This document shows, piece after piece, positions 10,511 through 21,430 of a stretch of 64,000 nt of DNA (position 1 is the first letter of the stretch; each line of letters begins with the position of its first letter). The notes under the pieces are model-generated. The model was not told the origin of the DNA and ran no database searches. It saw only the letters and a list, made by a program, of their open reading frames with translations. Position numbers and translations under genes: made by a program. The stretch is from positions 50,980,663-51,044,662 of the forward strand of contig CM053270.1 in the NCBI GenBank assembly GCA_028583415.1. The letters are read 5' to 3'. This DNA is from Protea cynaroides (Eukaryota > Streptophyta > Magnoliopsida > Proteales > Proteaceae).

Positions 10511-11010
10511 NNNNNNNNNNNNNNNNNNNNNNNNNNNNNNNNNNNNNNNNNNNNNNNNNNNNNNNNNNNNNNNNNNNNNNNNNNNNNNNNNNNNNNNNNN
10601 NNNNNNNNNNNNNNNNNNNNNNNNNNNNNNNNNNNNNNNNNNNNNNNNNNNNNNNNNNNNNNNNNNNNNNNNNNNNNNNNNNNNNNNNNNNNNNNNNNNN
10701 NNNNNNNNNNNNNNNNNNNNNNNNNNNNNNNNNNNNNNNNNNNNNNNNNNNNNNNNNNNNNNNNNNNNNNNNNNNNNNNNNNNNNNNNNNNNNNNNNNNN
10801 NNNNNNNNNNNNNNNNNNNNNNNNNNNNNNNNNNNNNNNNNNNNNNNNNNNNNNNNNNNNNNNNNNNNNNNNNNNNNNNNNNNNNNNNNNNNNNNNNNNN
10901 NNNNNNNNNNNNNNNNNNNNNNNNNNNNNNNNNNNNNNNNNNNNNNNNNNNNNNNNNNNNNNNNNNNNNNNNNNNNNNNNNNNNNNNNNNNNNNNNNNNN
11001 NNNNNNNNNN
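10511..11010. other. Assembly gap (500 N)
   Basis: Exactly 500 N, probably a fixed-size placeholder. The left edge stops inside RNase H of the plus-strand Sirevirus. The right edge begins 62 bp inside the outer end of the minus-strand element's 3' LTR. If both elements were complete, the true gap would hold the end of RNase H, the plus element's 3' LTR (about 1.4 kb) and most of a 2.28-kb LTR. Confidence 0.9.
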
Positions 11011-11072
11011 GAATGCTCACAAACATTGTCATATCAGTCAATTTGCCAACAATGACACCATAAAGTCCAACA
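11011..11072 (-). repeat. 3' LTR fragment of minus-strand Sirevirus
   Basis: Matches the outer end of the LTR at 13684-15963: GAATGCTCACAAACATTGTC starts both 11011 and 15902, followed by a near-identical TTGCCAACAATGACA. Read on the minus strand it begins TGTTGGACTTTATGG. The remaining part lies in the gap. It abuts a polypurine tract at 11073. Confidence 0.85.
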
Positions 11073-11970
11073 ATCTCCCCCTCTGGAATTGTTGGCAACT
11101 CATTCTACACATGAGATCTTTCTCCCCCTTTGACAACAAGTACAAATGGATATGCCACATAGGAGTGTCCACCGTATCTTTCCAATCCTATGGGCCCAAA
11201 AAAAAATAATCAATGATTATATCAACACATAAAAACATCACCAGACTCCCCCTGAGTCCAACATAAGGAGATGAAGGATAACAAACATATGCATACACCA
11301 CTCAACACATAAATACCATAGGACTCCCCCTGAGTCTATCATCGGGAGCAAAAGGATATAGCAAATACACACTGCTCCCCCTCACTCCATGCACCTCACT
11401 GCTTGGTGAGCATGGTCATGCATGAATCTTCGACACTCTCTGTCAGAGTGTATAAATTCCTTGAGGTTCTCTGTCCTGAAACCACAAACTTGACTTTGCT
11501 GGCCTTTTTATCTTCTCAATCCTTATGAGTTGAAAACTCAATTGCTCCACTGGTCTTCATCTTCACCTATCACAACTCATGCTATACAAGAGGTACTTGA
11601 AGGGATATCCATTAAAAAACAAACATCTGCAGCACTCAACAACAACCACAAGTTATTAATTTTCTTTTCCTCTACAATCAAATAAAAATAGTACAACTCC
11701 CCATATCACTAGTGCAAAGAAGGCCACACTCTGACACTGTCATGGATGACTGTAGTAATTGTTTCTGATAACATATTAATGCAAAGAAGTATTTCTAGTT
11801 GTCATACTCTGATTGACATAACATTGCTCACCTGATGTCTGCTCCACCAAGATGCAATAACACAAGGAACTATACCATTCACCTAATGATTCCAAACACT
11901 TACACTCTTCTGCAATCAACAAAGTCTGTCTGGGGGCAAGAATGAACATGTAGTAAGCTCCCCCTCTCCA
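11073..11970 (-). promoter_or_regulatory. Multiple polypurine tracts of a Sirevirus
   Basis: On the minus strand the core AGGGGGAG (plus CTCCCCCT) or its close variant occurs at about 11074, 11122, 11246, 11324, 11375 and 11958. The copy next to the LTR (GAGGGGGAGATTG) is the expected primer for plus-strand DNA. Repeated polypurine tracts upstream of the 3' LTR are a recognised Sirevirus feature. The intervening 0.9 kb has no coding signal. Where pol would normally lie (between here and gag) there is nothing recognisable. Confidence 0.8.
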
Positions 11971-11987
11971 TGTGCACCTCAGTGCAC

Positions 11988-13618
11988 CTAGTGCCTAGGA
12001 GGTGTGTTCCCTCTCACATCCAACTTGGGTAGTGTAGGGGTGGTAAGTGTTTCTATGTGCCTTTCTCTCCACACTGCATGACCATTCACCTTGGCCCTTT
12101 GTTTGGGCTTCTCCACAGACGCTCTTTTCTGACAATGCTTGTCAACTAGCTTAGCCACAGTCCTCTGTCTCTGTCTAACCACACCAACTGAAGACCTCTC
12201 TACTATCTTCTTTCTCCATACACTGTACAAAGCCATATGAGACTGATCATTGAACTGAGACCACTCCTTGGCCTATTTTTTGAATTGGCTTCTTGAACCT
12301 CTTCTTTTTCTAGTTCTAGAAAACTGATAATCTCTCTCTGCTTGAGCAAGCTGGGGGGTGAGCACTGCCTTGCATCGCTTGGCCCAATCCCAAGTGTATG
12401 GCATTTAAGGCACTCAACTGGCCTCATCTGGGGTGACGTGGATGTCTTCCTCCCATAATTACTAATACAAAATCTGGATGTGCAATTTGCACTCTTATGC
12501 CCATACCCATTGCACCTGTGACAATATCTATGAAAATGTAACTGTCTCACAAGGAAATGTTTGTGCCAACTAGGTGTGGGTCCATGCCTCATGATGTGTA
12601 CTACCTGTCTTTAGTGGAAAACCTGCTGCTTGTGCCTTTGATGACTGGACCTACTGAATCTGCTCTGCTCAACTGGTCTCTGTTGATGAATTATATCAAT
12701 CATGTCACTCTGCATACTGCCTGTCTTCCCTGTCTGAGCTCTTTGCTGATAAACACCTCTACAATGTGCCTGGTGTGATGAAGGTCTTGCATCACTGTGC
12801 CTCTGCACTCTCTTCCTCTGTCTCTTACTTTGGGTCTTTATCTGTGATCTGCTTGAGCTTTGTCTCTATGGCCTACTAGATGTCTCAACATGCTCTGTAG
12901 TAGAATCAAAACTGATAGTGGATGGACTTTGACAATTTTTACTCTGAGCTGTACATCTGGTGATCTCCTCAACCACTGGTGGGATGCAACTCTGGCTCAT
13001 CTGCACCTCTATCAATTGAGCTCTCAACGTAGTGATCTCCCTCTCAAGATCCCTACACATCTCATCTCTGCTGATGACTTGAGCCTCTAAAGCTGTAATG
13101 ACAAAGCTGAAGTCCTTTACTTGTGTCTTCAAAATTGAAATAGTCTCATTTGTACTATGAAGGTCACAAGATACAACTGTGAGTCTCTCTCTCTCAAGTC
13201 TCAAGTCATCTTGAGCTGTTCTCAACTCTTTAGTCAAGTCAATCTCTGGAACAAGATCCTCCATTCGAACAATAGAGCACTCATCTGAACTCCCATTATC
13301 TACCTCTGAAGTGGAATCAATGTCTAGTGATGCATGAGCTTTAAAGGCAGACTCATCTCCATATAAACTCTGTATTATATCCCATAATGTCATTGCTGTC
13401 TCGCATCCACTAACTCGGACTTTCACACAATCTCCCAATCCATCCTTGATTGCATTCTTAGCTATAGACTCATACAGGGCATCCACCTTCCCAATATTAA
13501 CTGCCATCCATACATCAAAGCCAAGAGACCCCAAATACATTTCCATCATTTTCTTCCAGAATACATATTCTGTTCCATCAAACAGTGGGGGCTTGTTAAA
13601 ACCTTCACCTAGTGCCAT
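11988..13618 (-). pseudogene. gag: Gag-like gene of minus-strand Sirevirus; no pol follows
   Basis: The ATG at 13618 lies 48 bp downstream of the primer site. The frame runs to 12866 and opens NKPPLFDGTEYVFWKKMMEM, the usual Copia gag start. A long coiled-coil-like middle follows (RTAQDDLRLERERLTVV ... LEREITTLRAQLIEVQ, about residues 130-215). In the same frame past TAG (12866-12868) and a TAA (about 12608) comes a zinc knuckle CHRCNGYGHKSANC (about 12500). A second knuckle, CLKCHTLG-, is broken by a one-base loss at about 12390. A further basic segment runs to 11988. Protease, integrase and RT are absent, so the element is a gag-only derivative. Confidence 0.8.
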
Positions 13619-13665
13619 AACTGTCCTCTGATCACTCAGCTGCTGATTAAGTTGTCACTGAGCCT

Positions 13666-13682
13666 GGCGCTCTGATACCAAT
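13666..13682 (-). promoter_or_regulatory. Primer-binding site of minus-strand Sirevirus
   Basis: On the minus strand TTGGTATCAGAGCGCC follows the LTR end directly. TGGTATCAGAGC is the initiator tRNA-Met complement used by plant Copia elements. It fixes orientation and the inner LTR boundary at 13684. Confidence 0.92.
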
Positions 13683-13683
13683 T

Positions 13684-15963
13684 GATGAACTTTATATGAC
13701 ACTGAGAGGGGGGGTGAATCAGTGTCCGAAAATTCTCCTTAATTATTTACTGCTGCCGAGAGCTGATGGAGACCTAACTTTTCACACACACACAAGCGCA
13801 TGCAAATATACCTCACTACCACTCAGTGGTCAGGTCTACCAAATTTGCACACCCATCCTGCAAGCCATTCCACGTACTCCAAAATATATAGGAAAATAAA
13901 GACAGTCCACAACACAGGATATATGTGGTTCACCAACACAGTGTGTGATGGCTAGTCCACAGAGTAATGCCCAACGGGCACCATATATACTCAATACACT
14001 TTTTTTTACTGTCTACACAGCAGGGAGTACATACACCCAATTTACCCAGCATAAAATTAGGAGGGCACACATGTGCTAGGAATTCAGGTATCAAGTACCA
14101 GTGTTCAGCACACGCTGCACACCACGCTTAACCCATACCCACGGGAAGCAAATAACAAATTTTTTTAGGCTTATAAATTTTCCTTACAATTTTCCCCCAC
14201 TAGCTAGGTATTCAACAATTTGCACCTACGCTAGCATACAATAAATTGAAAACAACAAATAGATAAGGAATTGAAAAACCTCACAAAGAATGCTTTCAAA
14301 TGGCCAACAATATCTCTGAAGCTTCACCACTGCTCTCAGGTACTCTCCAACAGCCTTCAATGATGATAGAGATCGATTCACATAGCACACCTCGCTCACA
14401 GGCTTTCAATGTCTTCTACACAACCCATAATCACCATGAATGTAAACATAAACGCTCTATTGACCTCTCATAGGGATTTAGCACTCCATTGATGCACAGA
14501 GAAGAGGTAGTTGGTGATTCATCACTCCCAAAGGCACGAAACCATAGAAAAACACTTTGTTAAGCTTCAAAACCCTATTTTTGATTTTTTTTTTCTCGCC
14601 ACCTTTTTGACTCCCAACGGCGCCCAATAGGTAGAGAATCCAAAAATATGGAAACTGCAACTTGAACGGACCGATTTGGAGTTCGGATGAAGAAGTTATG
14701 TCGGTTTGATGTTCGGCCAATCAGAAAATTTAAAATGGAATCTTTCAGAGCCATATGATGCACCCGCGCTACACTTTAGCGCCGCCACCTTTTGCGCTGT
14801 TGAGTTCCTATTGGCGGACACAGAATCATCTCTGCTAGCCGTCGGATAAGCCTTTAAAAGGCGGGATTGACTAGAGTCCGTCAGATTTGAATAAATCGCG
14901 TCAGGCGCGATCGGAGATCAAGTGAACCACTAGATCTGGATCTGATCCGCCGTAATACCGTGCATGCGCCACACAAAATCAAGCCTAGTACTCCATGCAA
15001 CATGAACCACCGAACTAAAATGCTTCTAACCAATTACAAAACACGTGATAGAATCTGACGCAACCGTCTGATATACACATAATACCGCCTATTTGTGAAC
15101 CGTCAGATCTGAATCTGACACGTGGCTCACTATATGCCGTCCAAATGGTTTCTTTTTCAATTAAGGATAATTGTCGTGCCGTCCTTTAGCTTTTGATAAT
15201 TACAAAGAGGCCCCTGGAGTATACGAAAACTATACGGTTTTCCCTGTGTATACAAACTCTCCGAGAGCTTATTTTTTGCCATTTTTCGACCGTTTCGGCG
15301 AGAATCGCGATATCTCCCTCATCCGAAGTCGGAATTGAGCGATTCAAGTTGCGTTGGAAAGCTAACTCAACGCTCTACATCTTTCCAATGCCGGATCTCC
15401 ATAACCTTCTGTGGGACCCACCAAAAATAGGCTCAAAGTTAAAACTCTGTTAAACCTTGGAATTTGAACCTGAAACTTTGTGTGCATGCATATCAAGTGT
15501 CGTGGGCTGTCATGTTGACATGTCACCTTGCCATCACACCCGTGGATCCCACCCACAGTTTCTCTCCTCTTTATCTTTCTAGTTTCTCTCTCCTCATTCT
15601 CTCTCTACATCTTCTTTCTTCATGTAATGCTTCAAGATGCCACAACACTACCTCATCATCAGAAATTTGGCCACATCACCAGAAACACTATCAGATCATC
15701 AGATCATCAATTTCTCGTTCCTCTTGTCGACCACACCATCAGTGAGGCCCATAGATAGTCTCTCTCATCAAACTCAGTGTAAAATACCATTCAACTCTCT
15801 GCAAGTCATCTAAAACACATGTAGAACACTGTAGAACACACATGCGAGGTTGCTACATCTTTGCCACTGCACTGACACTCTCTCTCCTCATTCATCTGAC
15901 TGAATGCTCACAAACATTGTCACATCAATCAAGTTGCCAACAATGACAATATAAAGTACAACA
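13684..15963 (-). repeat. 5' LTR (2,280 bp) of minus-strand Sirevirus
   Basis: On the minus strand it runs from TGTTGTACTTTATATTG (15963 downward) to TTCATCA (13684). The outer end is duplicated at 11011-11072. Near the inner end is a palindrome, CACTGA (13700) facing TCAGTG (13724) around a G7 run. Conserved palindromes at this site are described for Sirevirus LTRs. CpG-bearing sequence lies at 14760-15110. It is flanked on the right by Copia A sequence (15964). I could not match a target duplication, because the partner end is in the gap. Confidence 0.85.
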
Positions 15964-17620
15964 CCCACCTCCACAAATTCAAACATCGACTGCTCCACAA
16001 TCCCCTTCTAGTGTGACTGCTCCCATCTCTCTCCTACCTCATCCCTTCCTGACCCCCCACTTGTCGAACCACCACCACCAACTACATCCCTCCCACCAGC
16101 TGGGCAGCCATCCCTCCCACCACCCTCTCACTCTCATCCAATGCACACTCGATCTCAATCTAAAATCACCAAACGAAAGGTTTTCTCTCATACTAAACAT
16201 CCCCTCCCTGTGCATTTCTCTCTATTCTTCCATAGGAACCAACATGTTTTACAAAGGCAGCTAATACCTTAGAGTGGAGATAGGCAATGGATCACGAGTT
16301 CAATTCTCTTAAGCATCAAGAAACTTGGCAGCTTGTTCCTTATCACCCATCGATGAACCTCATCAACTGTAAGTGGATTTATCTAGTCAAATTCAATTCA
16401 GATGGCACTATAAATCAATATAAGGAACATTTGGCGGCAAAGGGATTCCAAAAAAAAAAACCAGGCATTGATTTCATTGAGACATTTAGTCCCGTGGTAA
16501 CCTATTACTATCCATACTATTCTATCAATTGTTGTCTCAAATAATTAGCTATTCCATCAATTGGGCATTGAATGTGCCTTTTGGCATGGTAATGTAAAGG
16601 AAACTGTGTATATGACTCAACCATAGGGTTACATTGATCCAACACAACCCACACATGTTTGTTAGATGAGAAAAACCATCTATGGCCTTCGCCAAGCTCC
16701 TCGCACGTGGTATGACAAATTTGCCAGCAAATTTCTTGACTACAGCTTTGTCTCTCAGTTTGATCCTTCTCTTTTCATCTTTCATCAGAAGTCAATCACC
16801 ATTTATCTCCTATTTTATGTCGATGATATAATTATCACCAGAAATATACCAACCGTAATACGACATCTGATGGACTTTCTTGGTCAGCACTATAAGAGGA
16901 AAGAACTTGGATTACTCTCTCACTTTCTGGGCATTCAGGTCAAGCGTGATGCCACCGATTTATATCTTGATCAATCACGCTACATTCTAGACATATTATA
17001 GTGCACAAATATGATTGGATGCAAACCGGTCAGCTCTTTTGCTACAACATCTAAACTAGGCATTGATGATGGTCCTTTTTTAACAGATGTTACAGCTTAC
17101 AGAAGTCTCATAGGAGCTCTTCAATATGTCACAATGACAAGACCTGACCTGTTTTTTGCTATAAATCAAGTGTCTCAATTCCTCAAGGCACCCACTGATA
17201 CCCATTTTGCAGCAGCCAAACGAATCATCAGATTCCTTAAAGGAACCATCTTTGTCGGATTACACATTCAACCAGGACCATTCACTCTCAATCTGGTCAT
17301 GTTCCCTCCTTTGTGAGCTTTACTGGTCTTTACCACTCCCTCCCATCATATGGTGTGATAATATCTCCGCTATCTCCCTTGCATTTAATCCAGTCTTCCA
17401 TGCTCATACTAAGCACGTGGCTGTTGACTATCACTACATGCGCGAACTTATTGGTAGTAAACTTGATGATCACATTCAATATGTCTCTTCCAAAGACCAA
17501 ATTGCCGACATCTTTACGAAGGACTCAGCTCGATCCGGCTTGAGTACCTACAGTCCAAGCTTCAGTTGTGCTTACTACCATTCAGCTTGCGGGAGGATGA
17601 TTGGATACGTAAAGCATTAA
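15964..17620 (+). pseudogene. Copia A: linker, reverse transcriptase and RNase H (right part)
   Basis: 15964-16250 is the proline/serine-rich linker between integrase and RT, ending in the MHTRSQSK motif common in Ale elements. 16287-16544 gives ETWQLVPYHPSMNLINCKW and GIDFIETFSPVV. Stops follow, then 16666-17001 gives IYGLRQAPRTWYDKF, the active site YVDDIIIT and LGIQVKRD. 17011-17316 gives YRSLIGALQYVTMTRPDL. 17320-17530 reads RNase H remnants (IIWCDNISAISLAFNPVFHA, ELIGSKLDDHIQYV, DQIADIFTK). The RNase H middle (DADWAG...EAEY) is deleted at about 17310. This is the continuation of the integrase broken at 2801. Confidence 0.88.
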
Positions 17621-17890
17621 ATCTGCAAAAGGATAAGATCACATTAGCAGAAGATCAGCAACAGGATAAGATCCGTTAACTAAAGATCAGAAAACGGTAA
17701 GATCCCTTAGCTGTAATTTCAAATTTTAAATTTTTCTAAATCTTTCATTTTAACGCATCATAATGTTGCCCTTCTGTCTGCGATCTTCGTGGGATTCATC
17801 AAACTTGTAACACTCTATATAAGTCACGATACTGAATGAGAAAGCGTTAAAAAAGTGTTTTGCTCAATCTCTTCTGTCTTTTGAAACATC
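17597..17890 (+). repeat. Probable 3' LTR of Copia A (end uncertain)
   Basis: After the RNase H end the purine-rich TTGCGGGAGGA (about 17586-17596) resembles a Copia polypurine tract. The sequence from TGATTGGATACG (17597) is a TATA-bearing non-coding block (CTATATAAG at about 17815) with repeated AGGATAAGATC motifs (17630-17710). I cannot fix the 3' end, as no second LTR copy is in the window. 17891-18127 holds nothing I recognise. Confidence 0.45.
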
Positions 17891-18127
17891 TTTACCCTCA
17901 AGGGTGTTTTTTTGGATTCAGTGTAGAGTGTGATTTCATGGGATCTTTGTTCTCGGCCTCCTTTTCTCATTACCACGAGCTTTTTTTTTTATTGCGGGTT
18001 GGGGTGGGGGAGGTTTGGTTGTGGATCTTTGCTGATGACAATGCCAAAGGTGGTCTCTCCTACTACCCCTTCCTTAGTCATTGCTTTCTGAAGTTTATGG
18101 TTTCTTTGGTATCCTTTATTCTTTACT

Positions 18128-19766
18128 GAAAAAAAATTTATCTAGATCCCATCAAAGATTGCTAATATCATCTACACCCACAAGAATGCAAAAACATCAT
18201 CTACTATCCAAAACTTTTGTTGTGGTAATCAAAGAAGTCCACTCTATCAATTGATTCCTGTTAGTTACCGATGTCAGCTCAAATGAAATTTTCATAGACA
18301 ATCTTACCCTTATAATTAAAGTAAAATACCATTTTACCCTTTTCTTCTTATTTATGTCTCTTTCTTCTTCTTTCCTCTTCTTCTTCAATCCTGAATGATG
18401 GCTACCCTTAGATCTGGACACAAAAAAATTGCAGATCTGGATAGAAGAAACTCAAATCTGTACACAAAAATTGTAGATCTGGAAAATAAAATTGTAGATC
18501 TGGACACAAGAAACTTAGATCTGAACACAAAAAACTCATATCTGGACACTGTAAACATAGATCTGTATGCAAATATTGAAGATGTAAACAAATAAAACTC
18601 TATTGACAATCGAATCGCAAGAATCAGAGCAAGAAGAGTTGGAACCCTAAAAATAAATCAAGAATCAGAGAAACGCACACCATCGCAGCAAGATTGAACC
18701 GAAACTAAGAACAACTGAGTAGCAAACTCACACCAAAAGAAGATCAGATCTCAGCAAACCAGCAGAGTAGAACTCACACTCTAACAAAGAAAAAGAGAAA
18801 AATAAAAGGCAAAAAAGAAACCCAAGGAAGAGAAGATAATAAAACTCGTTGGGGGGATCTGACGCGGAGGTTCTTTGTTCTGTCTTGGGTTACCTGTAAC
18901 CTAAGGAAGAGAAGATAATAAAAAGCAAAAAAGAAACAATTAATTGCAACTTTGTTTTTTTAACGATAGAAGAAGAAGCAGCAGCAGCAGCAAAGTATTA
19001 TTATATCATTATGTTTTGGTCGATCAGAGAAAGATCAGCAGCCCACACCATCGAGAATGAGAAGATTAATACCAAAGAGGCAGTTTTGTTGTAGGTTAAC
19101 CGTTGTTCGATTCAAAAACTGAGCATTCAATAGTTTTTATTTGGTTTACAGAGATTTAGCAGGGAATTAGAGACAGAGATTTCTGTATTTTTCTAATCTC
19201 ATCTTTTCTTTTGCCTCTTTTTTTCCTAGTCGAGAGAATAATTAAAGTCTTCCCAAGAAAATCCCAATTTTTTTAGGGCTGGTAGAGGATTCTGTTTCTT
19301 CAATTGATTTCTAAGAATTTCCAGGTTGGGTTTAAGCGGTATTCTCTGGTATTACACCCATTTGGATAGTTTCTGTGATCAGGAGTGACAAAATTGAGTT
19401 CTGCATTACTTGGTTCGTACTCAGCTTCAAGGGTTCGAGTGGAGGAAGATGGGGTACAACCCTTGATCTTCTTGTGACTTGCTTTGTGTCCACCCAAAGC
19501 TTGGTACGACTGGATTCTGTCTATTAGAATGTGTGGAAGAAGAAGAGAGGGGAAATTGGAGAAAGGAATCTCCATATGATATCGAAGGTCAAATTAGTAA
19601 ATCAATATAATTTTTTAATTTTTCAATTTATAATATAAGGGGTAAAACTGTATTTCAATAATTTTAGTGAATTCCATCAGTTAAATGGACCTAGGTGATG
19701 TTTTTACAATCTTGTGGGTGTAGATGATGTTAGCAATCTTTGATGGGGTGTTGATGAAATTTTTTC
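18128..19766. mobile_element. Long-TIR (MULE-like) non-autonomous element
   Basis: Arms of about 75 bp are inverted. Left 18128-18203 starts GAAAAAAAATTTATC and includes CATCAAAGATTGCTAATATC and ACACCCACAAGAATG. The right arm, reversed from 19766, starts GAAAAAATTTCATC and includes CATCAAAGATTGCTAACATC and ACACCCACAAGATTG. TIRs this long with A/T-rich ends suggest a MULE. The flanking 9-mers (TTCTTTACT and TTCTTAGGC) match only partly, so no intact target duplication is claimed. The interior has no transposase. It contains a minisatellite at 18410 and AG-rich sequence. Confidence 0.7.
18410..18600 (+). repeat. 21-bp tandem minisatellite
   Basis: Degenerate copies built on AGATCTGGACACAAAAA start at 18410, 18433, 18454, 18475, 18496, 18517, 18538, 18559 and 18580. 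The first step is 23 bases and all others exactly 21. Because 21 is a multiple of three, both strands stay open: plus 18395-18595 codes a heptad-like repeat (LDxRNxDL type) and minus 18385-18609 a FxxRSxxxxSR type. I read the frames as a consequence of the repeat and not as a demonstrated protein. Confidence 0.85.
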
Positions 19767-20650
19767 TTCTTAGGCATGAGTGTCCGGAAGTTGTCATTGT
19801 ATACTCCCACGGGTCGGAAGGCGGTGGGGGGAAGGAGGGGATTCCAATTCCCGTGGCATAGCCCTCCGCTTCTTGGAGACCGGCCCGGCCAATTCCTTAG
19901 TCTTAGACCCATCGAAGTACATTCTCCATGGGGTCAAGGTCACGGCCGAGACGCCAAGTGATCGAACTGCTTCCCCAATTTCGGGGTCAATATTTAAACA
20001 AGGGTGGCTGGCCAAAAAAGAAGCCAAATCCTGACCCTTGACGGCCCTCTGTGGCCGATATTGGAATGTGAACTCCATAAGGGCAAATGCCCATTTGCCA
20101 AGCCTACCACTCATAATTGGTCGAGATAGCAGATACTTAATTATATCAGTTTGACATATAACAAAAACCATTACAGGAAGCATGTACACCCTCCACTTTT
20201 GAGAAGAAAAATACAAAGTCAAGCACAACTTCTCAATTGGTGTATATCTCTGTTCGACCGGGGTAAGCACCCTGCTCAAGTAATAGACAGCCTGTTCGGC
20301 CCCTTGGTCGTTATTCTGAGCCAACAAGCTACCGATCGAATTCCGAGCTGCCGAAATAACTTCAGTGGCCTGCACTTGATCGGTGGCATGATAACAGGGG
20401 GACTCGAGAGATACATTTTTCTTTCTTCGAACGCCTCCTGGTGAACTTCTTCCCAATGAAATTCCTCTTCGGGCTTGAGTTTGAGCAAGGGTCTGCAAGA
20501 CATCCCTGGGTTTTCCCGCACAATTAGCAATGAAACGCCGAAGAAAGTTAACCTGCCCGAGCAATTGTTTCCGTGTGGTTAATACTCTATACCCGGCCAC
20601 ACTCTTCTCGCTTTGACGCAGTTTATTTCCAAAGCTCCTCAACTATACCC
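19749..20650 (-). pseudogene. Gypsy (Ty3) RT end and RNase H relic
   Basis: Minus-strand frames at 19794-20642 and 20276-20530 read, in order, LLGQVNFLRRFIANCAGK (end of RT), LLKLKPEEEFHWEEVHQ, then RNase H (IGSLLAQNNDQGAEQAVYYL, RYTPIEKLCLTLYFS, KYLLSRPIMSGRLGKWA, RPQRAVKGQDLASFL). It ends at the start of a second RNase H-like domain (PWRMYFDGS). Two RNase H-type domains in tandem are typical of Tat-group Gypsy elements. Frameshifts at about 20500 and 20330 break it. It stops abruptly at 19749 and has no LTR in view. Mitochondrial DNA adjoins its upstream end. Confidence 0.8.
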
Positions 20651-20659
20651 AGGCAGACG

Positions 20660-21430
20660 ATCTATCTCCATGATGCAGCGTCGCGTGGTGGAGAAGGAGA
20701 CAAAAAGGACAAAAACCTCTTCAGGATCCCCTCAAAGGAAAAAGAGTTCCGCATCTCTCCGGGGCCCGGGGAACAAATAGGCGTGGGGAAGAGGGAGAGG
20801 GGGGGCTACGAGCCCTCTCCCGTTGCTGTTCCCGGACCACCTACCCCTTCCTTCCCCTTCGCCCGGCCCGGTGAGGTCCGAAGAGATCAGATCTCTCGAA
20901 CGAAGTGAAGTGATAGGAAGAGAAGACTGCTGGCGGGAGATCTCTATTCATTACACCCAGTGAAGCCAAAAAACGTGAGCGCCTAGCGCGATACGCAATC
21001 AAACTACTGTGCTACTGCTTTCTTTAGCGCCCAACTCGTAGCACGGAATGCCCCAATGATGGCGTCTCTGATCTCATCTGTTCCTACTCCAGCTATCAAG
21101 GAGACGAAAAGCTATGTGAAGTAAAAGCCGATCAACCAATCCCCTATTTCAGGGACATCTGTGTTAGGTAGGTCCAGGACCTGCCTATCAAAGATGAATC
21201 TTGATAATAGGCAACAGGAAGAAATGGTGTTGATCCGTCCACCCCCAGCCCTTATTTTATTAGTAAGGGAATGATGCCGCCCCCTTCAACATCTCTCATA
21301 ACGTGTTCTACGCTGTTGAAAGCTAGATCCACATGAGGTGTGTGATGCATAGCTAAAAAAACACCAGTCACTATCTGAATCCTCTTAGAAGGCTATCCAA
21401 GACTTGGCGGACGAATGTTGTGGGTTGGGC
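20660..21430 (-). other. Mitochondrial DNA insert (NUMT); edges approximate
   Basis: A segment unlike its surroundings in composition, with mixed GC content and plant-mitochondrial-like spacer. It contains a clear cob fragment (21279-21380). The rest, such as 20900-21240, looks like mitochondrial intergenic sequence to me, but I identify no other gene with certainty. The left edge abuts the Gypsy relic at about 20650. Plant mitochondrial genomes also contain Gypsy pieces, so both could have arrived together. Confidence 0.6.
21279..21380 (-). pseudogene. cob: Fragment of mitochondrial cytochrome b (cob)
   Basis: Thirty-four uninterrupted codons on the minus strand read IQIVTGVFLAMHHTPHVDLA and then FNSVEHVMRDVEGG. 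This is the first transmembrane region of apocytochrome b, subunit of respiratory complex III. Both sides leave the cob frame at once, so it is a piece only. Where plant cytochrome b protein normally has Tyr (AMHYTPH), this copy has a His codon (CAC). That is what an unedited C-to-U site would show, suggesting descent from mitochondrial DNA and not from edited RNA. Confidence 0.85.

Noticed and set aside
10460..11209. Open frames running through the gap
   Set aside because: They are artefacts of N bases; only the flanking real sequence counts.
13696..15758. Short open frames in 13696-15758
   Set aside because: They fall inside the 2.28-kb LTR and have no conserved content.
18385..18609. CRISPR-like regular repeat
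   Set aside because: Contiguous 21-bp minisatellite without unique spacers, in plant DNA.
20573..20908. 111-codon plus frame with RPHSSRFD start
   Set aside because: Antisense to the Gypsy relic and then running into mitochondrial spacer; no domain.
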